Position numbers and translations under genes: made by a program
Notes under the pieces: model-generated
The model's database searches: none
The model's input: only the letters and a program-made list of their open reading frames with translations
Told to the model about the DNA's origin: nothing
From: Thermoactinomyces mirandus
GTDB taxonomy: Bacteria > Bacillota > Bacilli > Thermoactinomycetales > Thermoactinomycetaceae
Reading direction: 5' to 3'
DNA: 64,000 bases
NCBI RefSeq assembly: GCF_013868055.1
Contig: NZ_JACEOL010000002.1
Span: 96,590-160,589 of the forward strand
In this document: in pieces, positions 36,054-44,103 of the stretch
How the letters are laid out: each line of letters starts with the position of its first letter
Numbering within the stretch: position 1 is the first letter of the stretch

Positions 36054-36896
36054 CTAGGCAAAGAAGTTTTCGCTGGAAGGTGGATCAATGACTTTCAGCT
36101 TTTCCATGATTCTCCGTTTCCGGTACAGCATCATTCCTGTTTCAGCCACCTCCCCAATGGTGGAGCGATTGATGATTGCGCCAAAAACAATGCCAATTAC
36201 AGGAACAAGCTGAAACAGCTTCTTCCAGCCGTAATTGTCACCATAGGTAATAATGACTTCCCGCCAGCCCTGAAATTCGGAAATGGCTTCCCGCTGAACT
36301 TTGCCTGAATCGGCCAGTTGTTTCAGGATTGATTTTTTCCCGACATAATCAGCCGACGCAAATTGCAGGCATTTAACAATAAAGATGCGTTCTTTTTTTT
36401 CACGGGGCTGATAGCCATAGATCAGTGCCATTTCCTGCAACACCCGGAGGGAGAGCCCAAGCAGGGCCGGGATGTCGATGGCAAGCGTGAAAATGCCGCC
36501 AAAACCCGTCGTTGCCCCCTGCATGGTGGCAATCTGTTTATGAAGTTCTTTTGTTTCCTCGGCCACTTGGTTTAAAACGGACAGGGGGACGTGGGCAACC
36601 TCTTCAATAGAGAGGGAACCTGATGCAATCCCGGCCGCCCTGGAGACATGAAATAAGGTTTGCCGGTCGTTGATCAGATAATGGCCGCCGGTTTGCACAT
36701 AGTTCCCCAGTTCGTCCAAAAATTTGCCGAGTATTTCGTGCACCGTTTTTGGGATGATTTTGTCCAAGAGAGCAAAAGGAAGACGACCGATTTTTTCCCA
36801 AAACCATAAATCTTTCTGGTCTTTTTCCCATCGACGGATCGTTTCCAGTTCTTGCAGTAAATATTCCTTGCTTTCAAGCGGAAATAAATAATTCAT
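36054..36896 (-). CDS. EcsC family protein
   Basis: 280 residues. The TGFGGIFTLAIDIPALLGLSLRVLQEMALIYGY stretch (about residues 135-167) is characteristic of the EcsC family, proteins of unclear biochemical function often found with membrane transport genes. A second hydrophobic region, KKLFQLVPVIGIVFGAIIN, lies near residue 225. It is followed on the minus strand by nothing close; upstream 21 bases away is a winged-helix gene in the same direction, so they probably share a transcript. Confidence 0.87.
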   Translation of the reverse strand: MNYLFPLESKEYLLQELETIRRWEKDQKDLWFWEKIGRLPFALLDKIIPKTVHEILGKFLDELGNYVQTGGHYLINDRQTLFHVSRAAGIASGSLSIEEVAHVPLSVLNQVAEETKELHKQIATMQGATTGFGGIFTLAIDIPALLGLSLRVLQEMALIYGYQPREKKERIFIVKCLQFASADYVGKKSILKQLADSGKVQREAISEFQGWREVIITYGDNYGWKKLFQLVPVIGIVFGAIINRSTIGEVAETGMMLYRKRRIMEKLKVIDPPSSENFFA

Positions 36897-36917
36897 TTAG
36901 CAAGCCCTCACCTCTTT

Positions 36918-37682
36918 TCAAGTGTTCAATAATTCTCTGCAAGCTTTGAGCAGTGTTTCCCCATAAGCCTGGCGCAAAGGTTTATGCTCGGTCTTATCAA
37001 TACTTTTTTCAATTGCAGAAATGATTGCCAAAGCAGCACGTACTTTCAGATCAATTCCGGAAGATGTTTCCTGGTCGCCCTGAATCAGCAATTGACAATC
37101 TTGATTTTCATCTTCAATAAGGATGCCTTTTTTGACCGACAGAAACCGGTCTTTGGCTGCTATGGTTTCCAAAGCGATGTGATAAGCTTCTTCCATGAGA
37201 TCGAACAGGAATAAATCAGACGCGGAGCTGTCAGATTCGAGTTTTTTCCGGAGTGCCTGCAATTCTTTCAGGTGATGTCGCAAGTTCTGGTTTTCCAGTT
37301 CATAAATCGCCTCGACCGGGGTAGTGGTGTGTTTTTTTCCGGAAGGAACCGGTTGAGGCGCCTCGATATGTTTGATTCTGTATATGGTGCGAAACTGCAG
37401 GTTATCTCCGGAAGCTGTTCTGCCGATACTGGTCAATTCAATCAAATCTTTTTCTACGAGACGGGTTAAGGCGCGCCGAATGGTGGAACGAGTCAAATCC
37501 AGATATTTTTCCAGCTTTTTGTAGGAAATAATGGCAGATCCCTTGGAAATCGGGATGCCCGTATTTTCATCGATCGTATCTTCATTGGCGGCCAGGCGAA
37601 CCAGTTCGAAATAGGTTTGGCGTTCCCGGGGAGTCAGACTGTTTAATTTGGCCTGATACAGAAGATGTTCGCTTTGTTTCAT
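36918..37682 (-). CDS. Winged helix-turn-helix DNA-binding protein
   Basis: 254 residues from ATG 37682 with AAAGGAG; an earlier ATG at 37706 is inside that region. Residues 15-95 form a winged helix: LTPRERQTYFELVRLA, then YKKLEKYLDLTRSTIRRALTRLVEKDLIEL as recognition helix and wing. The rest is helical with a coiled-coil segment (NLRHHLKELQALRKKLES) and no known ligand domain. It is a probable transcription or replication-associated regulator; which one is unclear. It runs with the EcsC gene. Confidence 0.8.
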   Translation of the reverse strand: MKQSEHLLYQAKLNSLTPRERQTYFELVRLAANEDTIDENTGIPISKGSAIISYKKLEKYLDLTRSTIRRALTRLVEKDLIELTSIGRTASGDNLQFRTIYRIKHIEAPQPVPSGKKHTTTPVEAIYELENQNLRHHLKELQALRKKLESDSSASDLFLFDLMEEAYHIALETIAAKDRFLSVKKGILIEDENQDCQLLIQGDQETSSGIDLKVRAALAIISAIEKSIDKTEHKPLRQAYGETLLKACRELLNT

Positions 37683-37834
37683 AAACGTGCTCCTTTCTGC
37701 AAACAACTTCTTAAGCAGTATTTAATTTTATTATAAAATTCATATGATGTATTAAATATAGATTTGATTTTATCAAAGTTTCTATCTTAAAAGCCGGAGA
37801 AACTTAATATTTAAAGTTATCATCCAATAAACTT

Positions 37835-38160
37835 CATTTTGCATGCTCCTTTTATTAACGCGCAGTAAGAAACTCCTCGAACAACAGCAGCGTTTCCAAA
37901 ATCCATTTTCAGCTTCCTGTCAACCGCGTATATTCATTGTGCCTTGCCGAAGCGTTTCCCACCGATTCCTGCCTGTTTCTCAATATTCACTATTGTCGGG
38001 TCTCAAGACGGTTTTGTATGCCAACGCTTTTTGTGTCAGTCCCGTTTTGTCTTATCCTTATGATGTAACTTACCAGGTTCATATCAAACTCAACATTAAT
38101 TTGTGTCCCTTTCGGAGATTAATTGTTAAGAGTAGCAATTGCAAACCGGGTACTTCTTAA
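37835..38160 (-). mobile_element. Possible left-end remnant of an IS110-family element (with bridge-RNA region)
   Basis: Read on the minus strand, about 300 non-coding bases precede AAAAGGAG, an 8-base spacer and ATG AAG TTT ATT GGA, that is MKFIG, the way many IS110 recombinases begin (MKF-x-G-I/L-D). A stop follows at once and the rest is missing. IS110 elements carry their bridge RNA in exactly such a long non-coding left end. Repeated GCGTTTCC/AACGC strings occur within. There is no other gene in 37690-38205. Identification is by layout only, so confidence is low. Confidence 0.3.
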
Positions 38161-38210
38161 AAAATGAAATGGAATTTGCAGGTAAAAAACTGTATTTTTC
38201 CGGACTTTGA

Positions 38211-39077
38211 TTAAACATAGGTATTCAAAACGCGATCGACAGAACTGCCATATGACTCTCCAAACAGATTCAGATGGACCAGCAAATAATAAAGTTGGTA
38301 GAGCGGTTTGCGTTCATGGTAATTTTTGTCAAGTGGCTGGACTTCTTGATAACAGTCATAAAATGAAGGGGAAAATCCTCCGAATAATTCCGTGAAGGCG
38401 ATTTCCAGCTCATAATGGGCATAATTGACTGCGGGATCGATTAAATAAGGCCTGCCGCCTTTCCCGGCGATCCAGTTGCCGCCCCACAAATCCCCATGAA
38501 TCAAAGAGGGTTCCGCATTCAAGGGCAGCCACTGGTCCAGCCGGTCTATCAATTTTTCCAGCTTTTTTCTTCGTTTTCCCAATATTGTTTGACGTTTTAT
38601 GCCCAGTTCGTACTGGACCTTTAAACGTTGGTCATGGTAGAAGGTAATCCAGTCGGAAGTCCACGGATTGTGCTGGGGGAGTGACCCGATAAAATTATCT
38701 TCTTTAAATCCGAAAGCTTGTCCTTTTACCTGGTGGAGACGGGCAAGCCCACGTCCTAACTGCGGGTTTGTGTTTGCTGTTTTGTTTCCCTGAACCCATT
38801 CCAACATTAAGAGAGCCGATTTGGTTTCCGGATCGTAATAAGTACCGTAAATCTGAGGGACCGGCAAAGTATGGGTTTGTGCGATCGCAGTCAGGCCATT
38901 GATTTCTTTCTGAAAGAATGTTTGGGAGACAGGCTGGTTCATTTTTACAAAATATTGTCGTTTGCCGGTTTTCACCTGACAGGCCCTGTTGATATCTCCT
39001 CCGGATACAGGACGAACCTCCAGGAGGCCGCTTTGGTCCTGAATTTGGCGAAGTGCCTTCAACATCAATTTGTCCAT
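38211..39077 (-). CDS. Fructosamine/ketosamine-3-kinase family protein
   Basis: 288 residues, aminoglycoside-phosphotransferase-like kinase fold. It phosphorylates sugar adducts on amines (fructosamines), helping undo protein glycation. Seen: the N-terminal PVSGGDINRACQVKTG with lysine in YFVKMN, the hinge LMLEWVQGNK, catalytic LIHGDLWGGNW and metal-binding YLIDPAVNYAHYELEIAF. ATG start with AGGAGGG. Its 3' end lies next to the non-coding IS110-like segment. Confidence 0.93.
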   Translation of the reverse strand: MDKLMLKALRQIQDQSGLLEVRPVSGGDINRACQVKTGKRQYFVKMNQPVSQTFFQKEINGLTAIAQTHTLPVPQIYGTYYDPETKSALLMLEWVQGNKTANTNPQLGRGLARLHQVKGQAFGFKEDNFIGSLPQHNPWTSDWITFYHDQRLKVQYELGIKRQTILGKRRKKLEKLIDRLDQWLPLNAEPSLIHGDLWGGNWIAGKGGRPYLIDPAVNYAHYELEIAFTELFGGFSPSFYDCYQEVQPLDKNYHERKPLYQLYYLLVHLNLFGESYGSSVDRVLNTYV

Positions 39078-39155
39078 ATTGCTCCCTCCTGTGTGGCAGG
39101 CTGAATATTGTTTCGAAATTATTGTATCAGAGATCGGGAGCCGATTTGATTATTC

Positions 39156-39311
39156 TTATTTGATTCTGACCAGATGGTGATTTTGTAAATGGCATTGATT
39201 AATGTACTGTTTGACCGTTAATGGATGGGTTGCCATCTTTTTCAGGCAGGAGCGGATTTGGCCGGCTGTGCCTGTCAGTTGCATGCGATTCCGGTTAATC
39301 TTCATTTTCAT
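39156..39311 (-). CDS. mciZ: MciZ-like FtsZ inhibitor peptide
   Basis: 51 residues from ATG 39311 with AGGAGG eight bases upstream. Core LTGTAGQIRSCLKK followed by LTVKQYINQ matches the layout of MciZ (VGKAWEIRAKLKE ... VKDWI), a sporulation peptide that caps FtsZ filaments in the mother cell. Known mciZ lies beside nudF, as here, where nudF is divergent. The C-terminal tail is about 10 residues longer than Bacillus MciZ. Identification combines pattern and synteny; the key contact residues were not checked. Confidence 0.6.
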   Translation of the reverse strand: MKMKINRNRMQLTGTAGQIRSCLKKMATHPLTVKQYINQCHLQNHHLVRIK

Positions 39312-39431
39312 TGGAATGTCCTCCTGGACTTATTTTTCTTATTCTTTTATTACGCCTGAATGTACTTGATTATACGGTCATGTTCTTCGTGCGTTATAAT
39401 GGAGTGGACTTAGCAAACAGGAGTGAATGAG

Positions 39432-39980
39432 ATGAAACAGGATTTGGAAGAAAAAACAGTATCCACCCGGAAAATATTTGAAGGAAAAGTGATTCAGGTG
39501 CAGGTGGATGAAGTCCGCTTGCCAAACGGTCATCTTTCAAAAAGAGAAATTGTCAAACATCCTGGTGCTGTTGCGGTAATTGCTGTAACAGATGAAAATA
39601 AAATGGTGCTTGTACGCCAGTTCCGCAAACCGCTTGAAAAAACTATTTTGGAGATTCCTGCCGGAAAACTGGAATACAAAGAGAATTCCGTGGAGTGTGC
39701 CAAGAGAGAACTGGAAGAAGAAACCGGGTATGTGGCAGCAAAGATGGAAAAGATCGTTTCCTTTTATACTTCTCCCGGCTTTGCCGATGAAGAAATCCAT
39801 CTTTACCAGGCAACAGGGCTGCAAAAGAGAGAAAGCAACCCGGATGACGACGAATTTGTGGAGCTGGTGGAACTGACGGCGGATGAATGTTTCAAACGGG
39901 TGGAGACAGGTGAGATCTGTGATGCCAAAACGATTGTCGCACTTTATCACTGGAGAAATGCGGTGTCTGATCAAAAATGA
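39432..39980 (+). CDS. nudF: ADP-ribose pyrophosphatase (Nudix)
   Basis: 182 residues. Nudix box GKLEYKENSVECAKRELEEE-TG carries the GX5EX7REUXEEXGU pattern. The flanking KIFEGKVIQVQVDEV N-terminal dimer strand and FYTSPGFADEEIHLYQA are ADP-ribose-type. It hydrolyses ADP-ribose to AMP and ribose 5-phosphate. ATG 39432 with AGGAG nine bases ahead is chosen; GTG 39423 abuts it. It overlaps the endonuclease Q gene by 4 bases. Confidence 0.94.
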   Translation: MKQDLEEKTVSTRKIFEGKVIQVQVDEVRLPNGHLSKREIVKHPGAVAVIAVTDENKMVLVRQFRKPLEKTILEIPAGKLEYKENSVECAKRELEEETGYVAAKMEKIVSFYTSPGFADEEIHLYQATGLQKRESNPDDDEFVELVELTADECFKRVETGEICDAKTIVALYHWRNAVSDQK

Positions 39981-41170
39981 CTTTGAAAAAGATTTATGCC
40001 GATTTTCATATCCATATTGGAAGAACGAGTCATAATCTGCCTGTAAAAATTACAGCAGCCAGAAACCTGACGTTTGAAAATATTGTTAAGGAAGCCCATC
40101 ATTGCAAAGGTTTGGGTATGATTGGCGTTATCGATGCCCAGTCACCACCTGTCCAGGAAGATATTATAAAGGGACTGGAGTCCGGATTATACAAGGAGCA
40201 TCCGGACGGGGGAATCATTTACGGGAAAACCACTTGTTTGCTGGGAGCAGAAATTGAGATCAGGGAACCGGGTCTGGGTCCGGCCCATGTCCTGGTATAT
40301 CTGAAAACGCTGGCCCAGATGCAGCAATTTACGGACTGGTGCCGAAAGTCGATGAAGAATATCCGGTTGAGCACACAAAGGCTTTACCAGCCTGTGCGGG
40401 CATTGCAGGAAAAAGTTTGGGAACTGGATGGGATTTTTATTCCGGCCCATGTTTTTACTCCATTTAAAAGTATTTATGGAAGCGCGACCGATAAAATGGG
40501 AAAACTGCTTGATCTGGAGAAAGTTTCGGCGGTGGAACTGGGACTCAGTTCTGACACTGATTTGGCTGACCGGTTATCGGAATTGAGTCGGTTTCCTTTT
40601 GTAACCAATTCGGATGCCCACTCTTTGCCCAAAATCGGACGGGAGTACAATGAGATTTTGGTCATTGAGCCAAGCTTTGAAGAATTCCGGCGGGCACTAA
40701 AGGGAGTAAACGGGCGAAAAATTGTTGCCAACTGTGGATTGAATCCCAAATTGGGGAAATATTACCGCTCCCGGTGTTTGAAGTGTGACAGCATCTGGCC
40801 TGAAAATGAACCGGAAAGATGCCCTGGCTGCGGGAGCACCAGGATGGTAAAGGGCGTTTATGACCGCATATTGGAATTAAGCGACCAGCCATGCCAGCAT
40901 CCGCATTTTCGTCCTCCTTACAGGTATCAGGTGCCGCTGGAATTTATCCCGAAATTGGGGAAAAAGACATTGGACAAACTCCTTTTGGCGTTTGGCACGG
41001 AAATGAATGTACTCAATCAGGTGCCAATTGAAAGGATCGCGGAAGTTGCCGGGGAAGGAATTGCCCATCAGATCTGGCTTGCTCGGGAAGAACGGCTGGA
41101 ATTTGTTGAAGGGGGAGGAGGAATATACGGCCGGGTAAAAACAGCCGGATATTCCGCCAAGGGAAGCTGA
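39977..41170 (+). CDS. Endonuclease Q family protein
   Basis: 397 residues. N-terminal PHP domain with metal ligands in YADFHIHIGRTS and FVTNSDAHSLPKIG; a four-cysteine zinc ribbon (CLKC ... CPGC, about residues 262-283); and a C-terminal helix-hairpin-helix (LEFIPKLGKKTLDKLLLAFG). This three-part layout defines EndoQ, which nicks DNA 5' of deaminated bases (uracil, hypoxanthine), a repair route known in Thermococcales and some Bacilli. The homologue in Bacillus (YqxK) also lies beside nudF. ATG overlaps the nudF stop. Confidence 0.9.
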   Translation: MTLKKIYADFHIHIGRTSHNLPVKITAARNLTFENIVKEAHHCKGLGMIGVIDAQSPPVQEDIIKGLESGLYKEHPDGGIIYGKTTCLLGAEIEIREPGLGPAHVLVYLKTLAQMQQFTDWCRKSMKNIRLSTQRLYQPVRALQEKVWELDGIFIPAHVFTPFKSIYGSATDKMGKLLDLEKVSAVELGLSSDTDLADRLSELSRFPFVTNSDAHSLPKIGREYNEILVIEPSFEEFRRALKGVNGRKIVANCGLNPKLGKYYRSRCLKCDSIWPENEPERCPGCGSTRMVKGVYDRILELSDQPCQHPHFRPPYRYQVPLEFIPKLGKKTLDKLLLAFGTEMNVLNQVPIERIAEVAGEGIAHQIWLAREERLEFVEGGGGIYGRVKTAGYSAKGS

Positions 41171-41198
41171 CCACGTTGATGTGGTTGGCTTTTCCTTT

Positions 41199-41579
41199 TC
41201 AGTCGCGGGCTCCATGCTTTTTCAGAATTTGTTCTGCCTTTTCCCTGTCTTCTTCATAAAAGAAAACCGTAACCGATATGTCTTCCAATGAAGATAAGGG
41301 CTGTCCGCCGGACATACCGCTCGCATCCGGATGGACTGCACGAAGAATTCGTGAATCCTGTCTGATGTCCGGTCCGCCCAGGGTTGATTCGGTCAATGAC
41401 ATGGAAGGTTTCTGGAAAGGATTTATTGAATCTTCATCCTGCAAATCATGCGGCTTACCGCCTCCGATTGGGGAAAAGCGGTCAACATATACCTCAAAAC
41501 CATTTGCCTCTAACTCTTCTGCGGCCTGCCTGGCGGCATCGATCGTCCGAAAATAGCCAAACATATACTTTACTGGCAT
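41199..41579 (-). CDS. Hypothetical protein with split ferredoxin-like ends
   Basis: 126 residues, ATG 41579 with AGGAGGG. The N-terminal YMFGYFRTIDAARQAAEELEANGFEVYVDRFS and C-terminal DISVTVFFYEEDREKAEQILKKHG both look like beta-alpha-beta halves. They flank a disordered polar stretch (about residues 45-95, GGPDIRQDSRIL). This resembles small general-stress or cytoplasmic sensor proteins, but no family is recognised. It is convergent with the EndoQ gene. Confidence 0.75.
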   Translation of the reverse strand: MPVKYMFGYFRTIDAARQAAEELEANGFEVYVDRFSPIGGGKPHDLQDEDSINPFQKPSMSLTESTLGGPDIRQDSRILRAVHPDASGMSGGQPLSSLEDISVTVFFYEEDREKAEQILKKHGARD

Positions 41580-41802
41580 ACCTTTCCCTCCTTGTCTAAT
41601 ATTAATGGATTTTTTTAAAAGATTTATTCATACTGTACAAAATAGTGACATCTTCCCTTTTATTGTTTCAACCGCCAGATCCGGCGCATTTCATAGTATA
41701 ATGAACACAGATTGATCCTTGGTCCATGGACTTTTATTGAACAAGCCGATGAAATGTGAGGAAGGGAAACCCGAACAGAAGCTGTGAATTTGGAGTGATT
41801 GG

Positions 41803-42252
41803 ATGGCTTATATGGAATGGTCTGAAAAGCTGATGAAAATGGGTTGGTCTTGGATCCATATTTGTGCGTTTCTACTGATCTTTCTCAAAATGCTCATTTT
41901 CCTTCTGCGCAAGAGGAAATTAGCTGTTTTCATCGCTTGTTTCAGGGGAATATGGTATATATTTTTTGTCATGTATTATGGATTGTTGAGTGTTTTCATT
42001 TATCAATTTCTCGCTTCTTCTTCTTTCAAAGGTGACTGGTCTCGCGAAATCCTTATATCTCTGGTCATTATCGTTTTGGCTGTCATGTTTTGGATTGGGC
42101 CGGTCAGAGGAATGCTGGGCCTGAAGATGCAGAAAGTTCATCCGAAAACGGACAAGAGTTCCAGGGATGGATGGGTCATTAAAAGTTTGTGGGGAGAAGA
42201 GGCATTGCTTGACCGAAATTATGAAGTGAACGGACTGAAACGGAGAAAATGA
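41803..42252 (+). CDS. Hypothetical three-pass membrane protein upstream of spoIIM
   Basis: 149 residues. Hydrophobic segments at about residues 16-36, 43-70 and 83-103, then a basic soluble tail (MQKVHPKTDKSSRDGW). GGAGTGATT lies before ATG 41803. It is 73 bases from spoIIM and co-directional, so it may be co-transcribed and possibly sporulation-related, though no family is recognised. Confidence 0.75.
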   Translation: MAYMEWSEKLMKMGWSWIHICAFLLIFLKMLIFLLRKRKLAVFIACFRGIWYIFFVMYYGLLSVFIYQFLASSSFKGDWSREILISLVIIVLAVMFWIGPVRGMLGLKMQKVHPKTDKSSRDGWVIKSLWGEEALLDRNYEVNGLKRRK

Positions 42253-42325
42253 ATGAATGAAACTCTCGTATATTTTCCCTTTGCCCGTCATAGTTTCATA
42301 GTGACGGACAAAGGAGGCGGATCGC

Positions 42326-42976
42326 ATGAAAAAGAAACCGGTTCTGAGCCATTCATTTCAGGTGCATTTGAAGAACCAGGGATCATTGGTTATATTTGTC
42401 ACAGTGCTGTTTATGATGGGGGTAATTTTTGGCGCCGTACTGGTCAACTCATTGGATCCTTCACAAAAAGAGGGACTGTTAAATTATTTGGGATTTTTCT
42501 TTCAAGGGTTAAGCGAGAATGCCATTGCTGATTCCAAAGTAGCTTTTCAACATTCACTTGGAGATCATCTGAAAACAATTGGATTAATGTGGATTTTGGG
42601 CCTGTCTGTCATCGGGATTCCTGTTTTGCTGGTGCTCCTTTTCCTGAAGGGACTGGTAATCGGTTTTACTGTGGGGTTTCTCGTTCACCAGATGTCATGG
42701 CAGGGACTGTGGTTTGCATTTGTTTCGGTGGTCCCGCAAAATCTGCTGATCATTCCGGCAATGATCATTATCACAATGGCCGGAATCCATTTTTCTATTT
42801 CACTCTTTAAAAATCGCCTTATTCACCATCGTGGAGCCATCTACCCGCATTTTGTCTCTTTTTCATTACTGGTAACGGGGATGGCTGTTGTGATGTTGTT
42901 TTCCTCGGTTTTCGAAGCATATGTATCACCGGTGTTAATGAAAGAAGCCATTCCGACAAATATAACATTGAAGTAA
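42326..42976 (+). CDS. spoIIM: Stage II sporulation protein M
   Basis: 216 residues, five membrane segments (about 20-40, 80-100, 105-130, 140-165, 185-210). With SpoIID and SpoIIP it drives septal peptidoglycan remodelling during forespore engulfment. The segment LVNSLDPSQKEGLLNYLGFFFQGL and the central FLKGLVIGFTVGFLVHQM are typical. ATG start with AAAGGAGG. It lies just before fur, as in Bacillus. Confidence 0.93.
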   Translation: MKKKPVLSHSFQVHLKNQGSLVIFVTVLFMMGVIFGAVLVNSLDPSQKEGLLNYLGFFFQGLSENAIADSKVAFQHSLGDHLKTIGLMWILGLSVIGIPVLLVLLFLKGLVIGFTVGFLVHQMSWQGLWFAFVSVVPQNLLIIPAMIIITMAGIHFSISLFKNRLIHHRGAIYPHFVSFSLLVTGMAVVMLFSSVFEAYVSPVLMKEAIPTNITLK

Positions 42977-43082
42977 TACAAAAATCGATTTTATATTAAA
43001 ATAATTATTATATTATATTCAATCTTGTTTGGTTTGACTTCCCATGGTTTCCTAAAATATAATGGTGTAAGATAGGCGGGGG

Positions 43083-43571
43083 GTGTCGTCTTTGAAAAAT
43101 CGGGTGAATCAAATTAAACAACAATTGTCCGCCCATAATTATAAATTAACCCCCCAACGGGAAGCGACGGTCCGTGTGCTTTTGGAGAATGAAGAAGATC
43201 ATTTAAGCGCAGAGGATGTCTACCTGTTGGTGAAGGAGAAAGCTCCAGAGATCGGATTGGCCACTGTTTATCGGACCTTGGAGCTTTTAAGCGAGCTTCG
43301 GATTATTCATAAATTAAATTTCGGAGATGGCGTTACGCGCTACGAATTCAGGGCTGAAGGGGCGGAACATCACCATCATCACCTTATCTGTCTCCATTGT
43401 GGTTCAGTTGATGAAATAACCGAAGACTTGTTGGGCCCGATTGAGGCACGGATTGAAAAAGAATTTGACTTTCAAATTGTGGACCATCGTTTGACCTTTC
43501 ATGGGATTTGTAGCCGATGTAAAGGAAAAATTTCCAATCTGAAAAAAATAGCTAATTCCAAAGTGACGTGA
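43083..43571 (+). CDS. fur: Ferric uptake regulator family protein
   Basis: 162 residues. An N-terminal winged helix (LTPQREATVRVLLENEEDHLSAEDVYLLV ... GLATVYRTLELL) and a C-terminal metal domain with HHHHHLICLHCG and the closing FHGICSRCKGK (two CxxC pairs, structural zinc). Iron-bound Fur represses iron uptake genes. Sequence and the spoIIM-fur-yqzK synteny point to Fur rather than Zur or PerR. GTG 43083 start after GGCGGGG; TTG 43092 is possible. Confidence 0.92.
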   Translation: MSSLKNRVNQIKQQLSAHNYKLTPQREATVRVLLENEEDHLSAEDVYLLVKEKAPEIGLATVYRTLELLSELRIIHKLNFGDGVTRYEFRAEGAEHHHHHLICLHCGSVDEITEDLLGPIEARIEKEFDFQIVDHRLTFHGICSRCKGKISNLKKIANSKVT

Positions 43572-43597
43572 GATCTTCCACCGATCTCACGTTTTTC
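43566..43597 (+). terminator. Terminator after fur
   Basis: ACGTGAGATC, loop of 7, GATCTCACGT, then TTTTC. Perfect 10-bp stem that overlaps the fur stop codon. Confidence 0.87.
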
Positions 43598-43654
43598 TGT
43601 TTACGCTGGTCCGTGATTGAGAATAAATACTAAGGTGGGGAAAGGATTTTTCGA

Positions 43655-43683
43655 TTGACAACCGATGACCGGATGCATAAACA
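43655..43683 (+). promoter_or_regulatory. Sigma-A promoter of yqzK
   Basis: TTGACA (43655-43660), 17-base spacer, TAAACA (43678-43683): consensus -35 and a fair -10 at ideal spacing, about 50 bases before the yqzK start. Confidence 0.68.
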
Positions 43684-43733
43684 GTCGTCTTTAACATACG
43701 TTATAACAACGATGTTAAAAAGGACGATCCGAT

Positions 43734-43979
43734 ATGGTCATCTCTTTTCGCAAAGTAAAACGTTGGGCAAAGTTTTTCCTGTTGTTCACATTGTTTACAC
43801 TGCTGTTGTATCAGGTTTTTTCCGTACTCGCTCCATTTTTCAAACCGGATTTTTTGTATGAGGAACCGTCTGAAGGCGCGGTAAAGGTGATTGCCCAGGA
43901 AAATGCAGATCATGAACCGGTATCCGCCTTTGAAGAAATGAAAGAGCGCCTGCTGATCTTTTACTGGATGGGAGAGTAG
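43734..43979 (+). CDS. yqzK: DUF4227 family membrane protein (YqzK)
   Basis: 81 residues with one membrane helix (about 13-37, KFFLLFTLFTLLLYQVFSVL) and an acidic soluble tail. The same small protein follows fur in Bacillus; function unknown. In Bacillus the recombinase gene xerD normally comes next, but here a terminator and deoB follow at once. Confidence 0.85.
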   Translation: MVISFRKVKRWAKFFLLFTLFTLLLYQVFSVLAPFFKPDFLYEEPSEGAVKVIAQENADHEPVSAFEEMKERLLIFYWMGE

Positions 43980-44042
43980 GCCTGACTTGTCCCCCAAAGT
44001 TGGGGTTAGCGGGTCTTCCCGGATATGCTTTTCCACAGTCTG

Positions 44043-44069
44043 AAAGAACGTTGTACGTTCTTTTTTTTC
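44043..44069 (+). terminator. Terminator between yqzK and deoB
   Basis: AAAGAACGT, loop TGT, ACGTTCTTT, then TTTTT: perfect 9-bp stem with an 8-base T-run. Confidence 0.88.
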
Positions 44070-44103
44070 TCATTTATAATGGGATTGGAAGGAGATGTGA
44101 AAG

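Noticed and set aside
37843..38160. A 105-codon plus-strand frame in the gap before fructosamine kinase
   Set aside because: Cys/Ser/Pro/Phe-rich shadow translation without binding site; the minus-strand IS110-like leader explains the region better.
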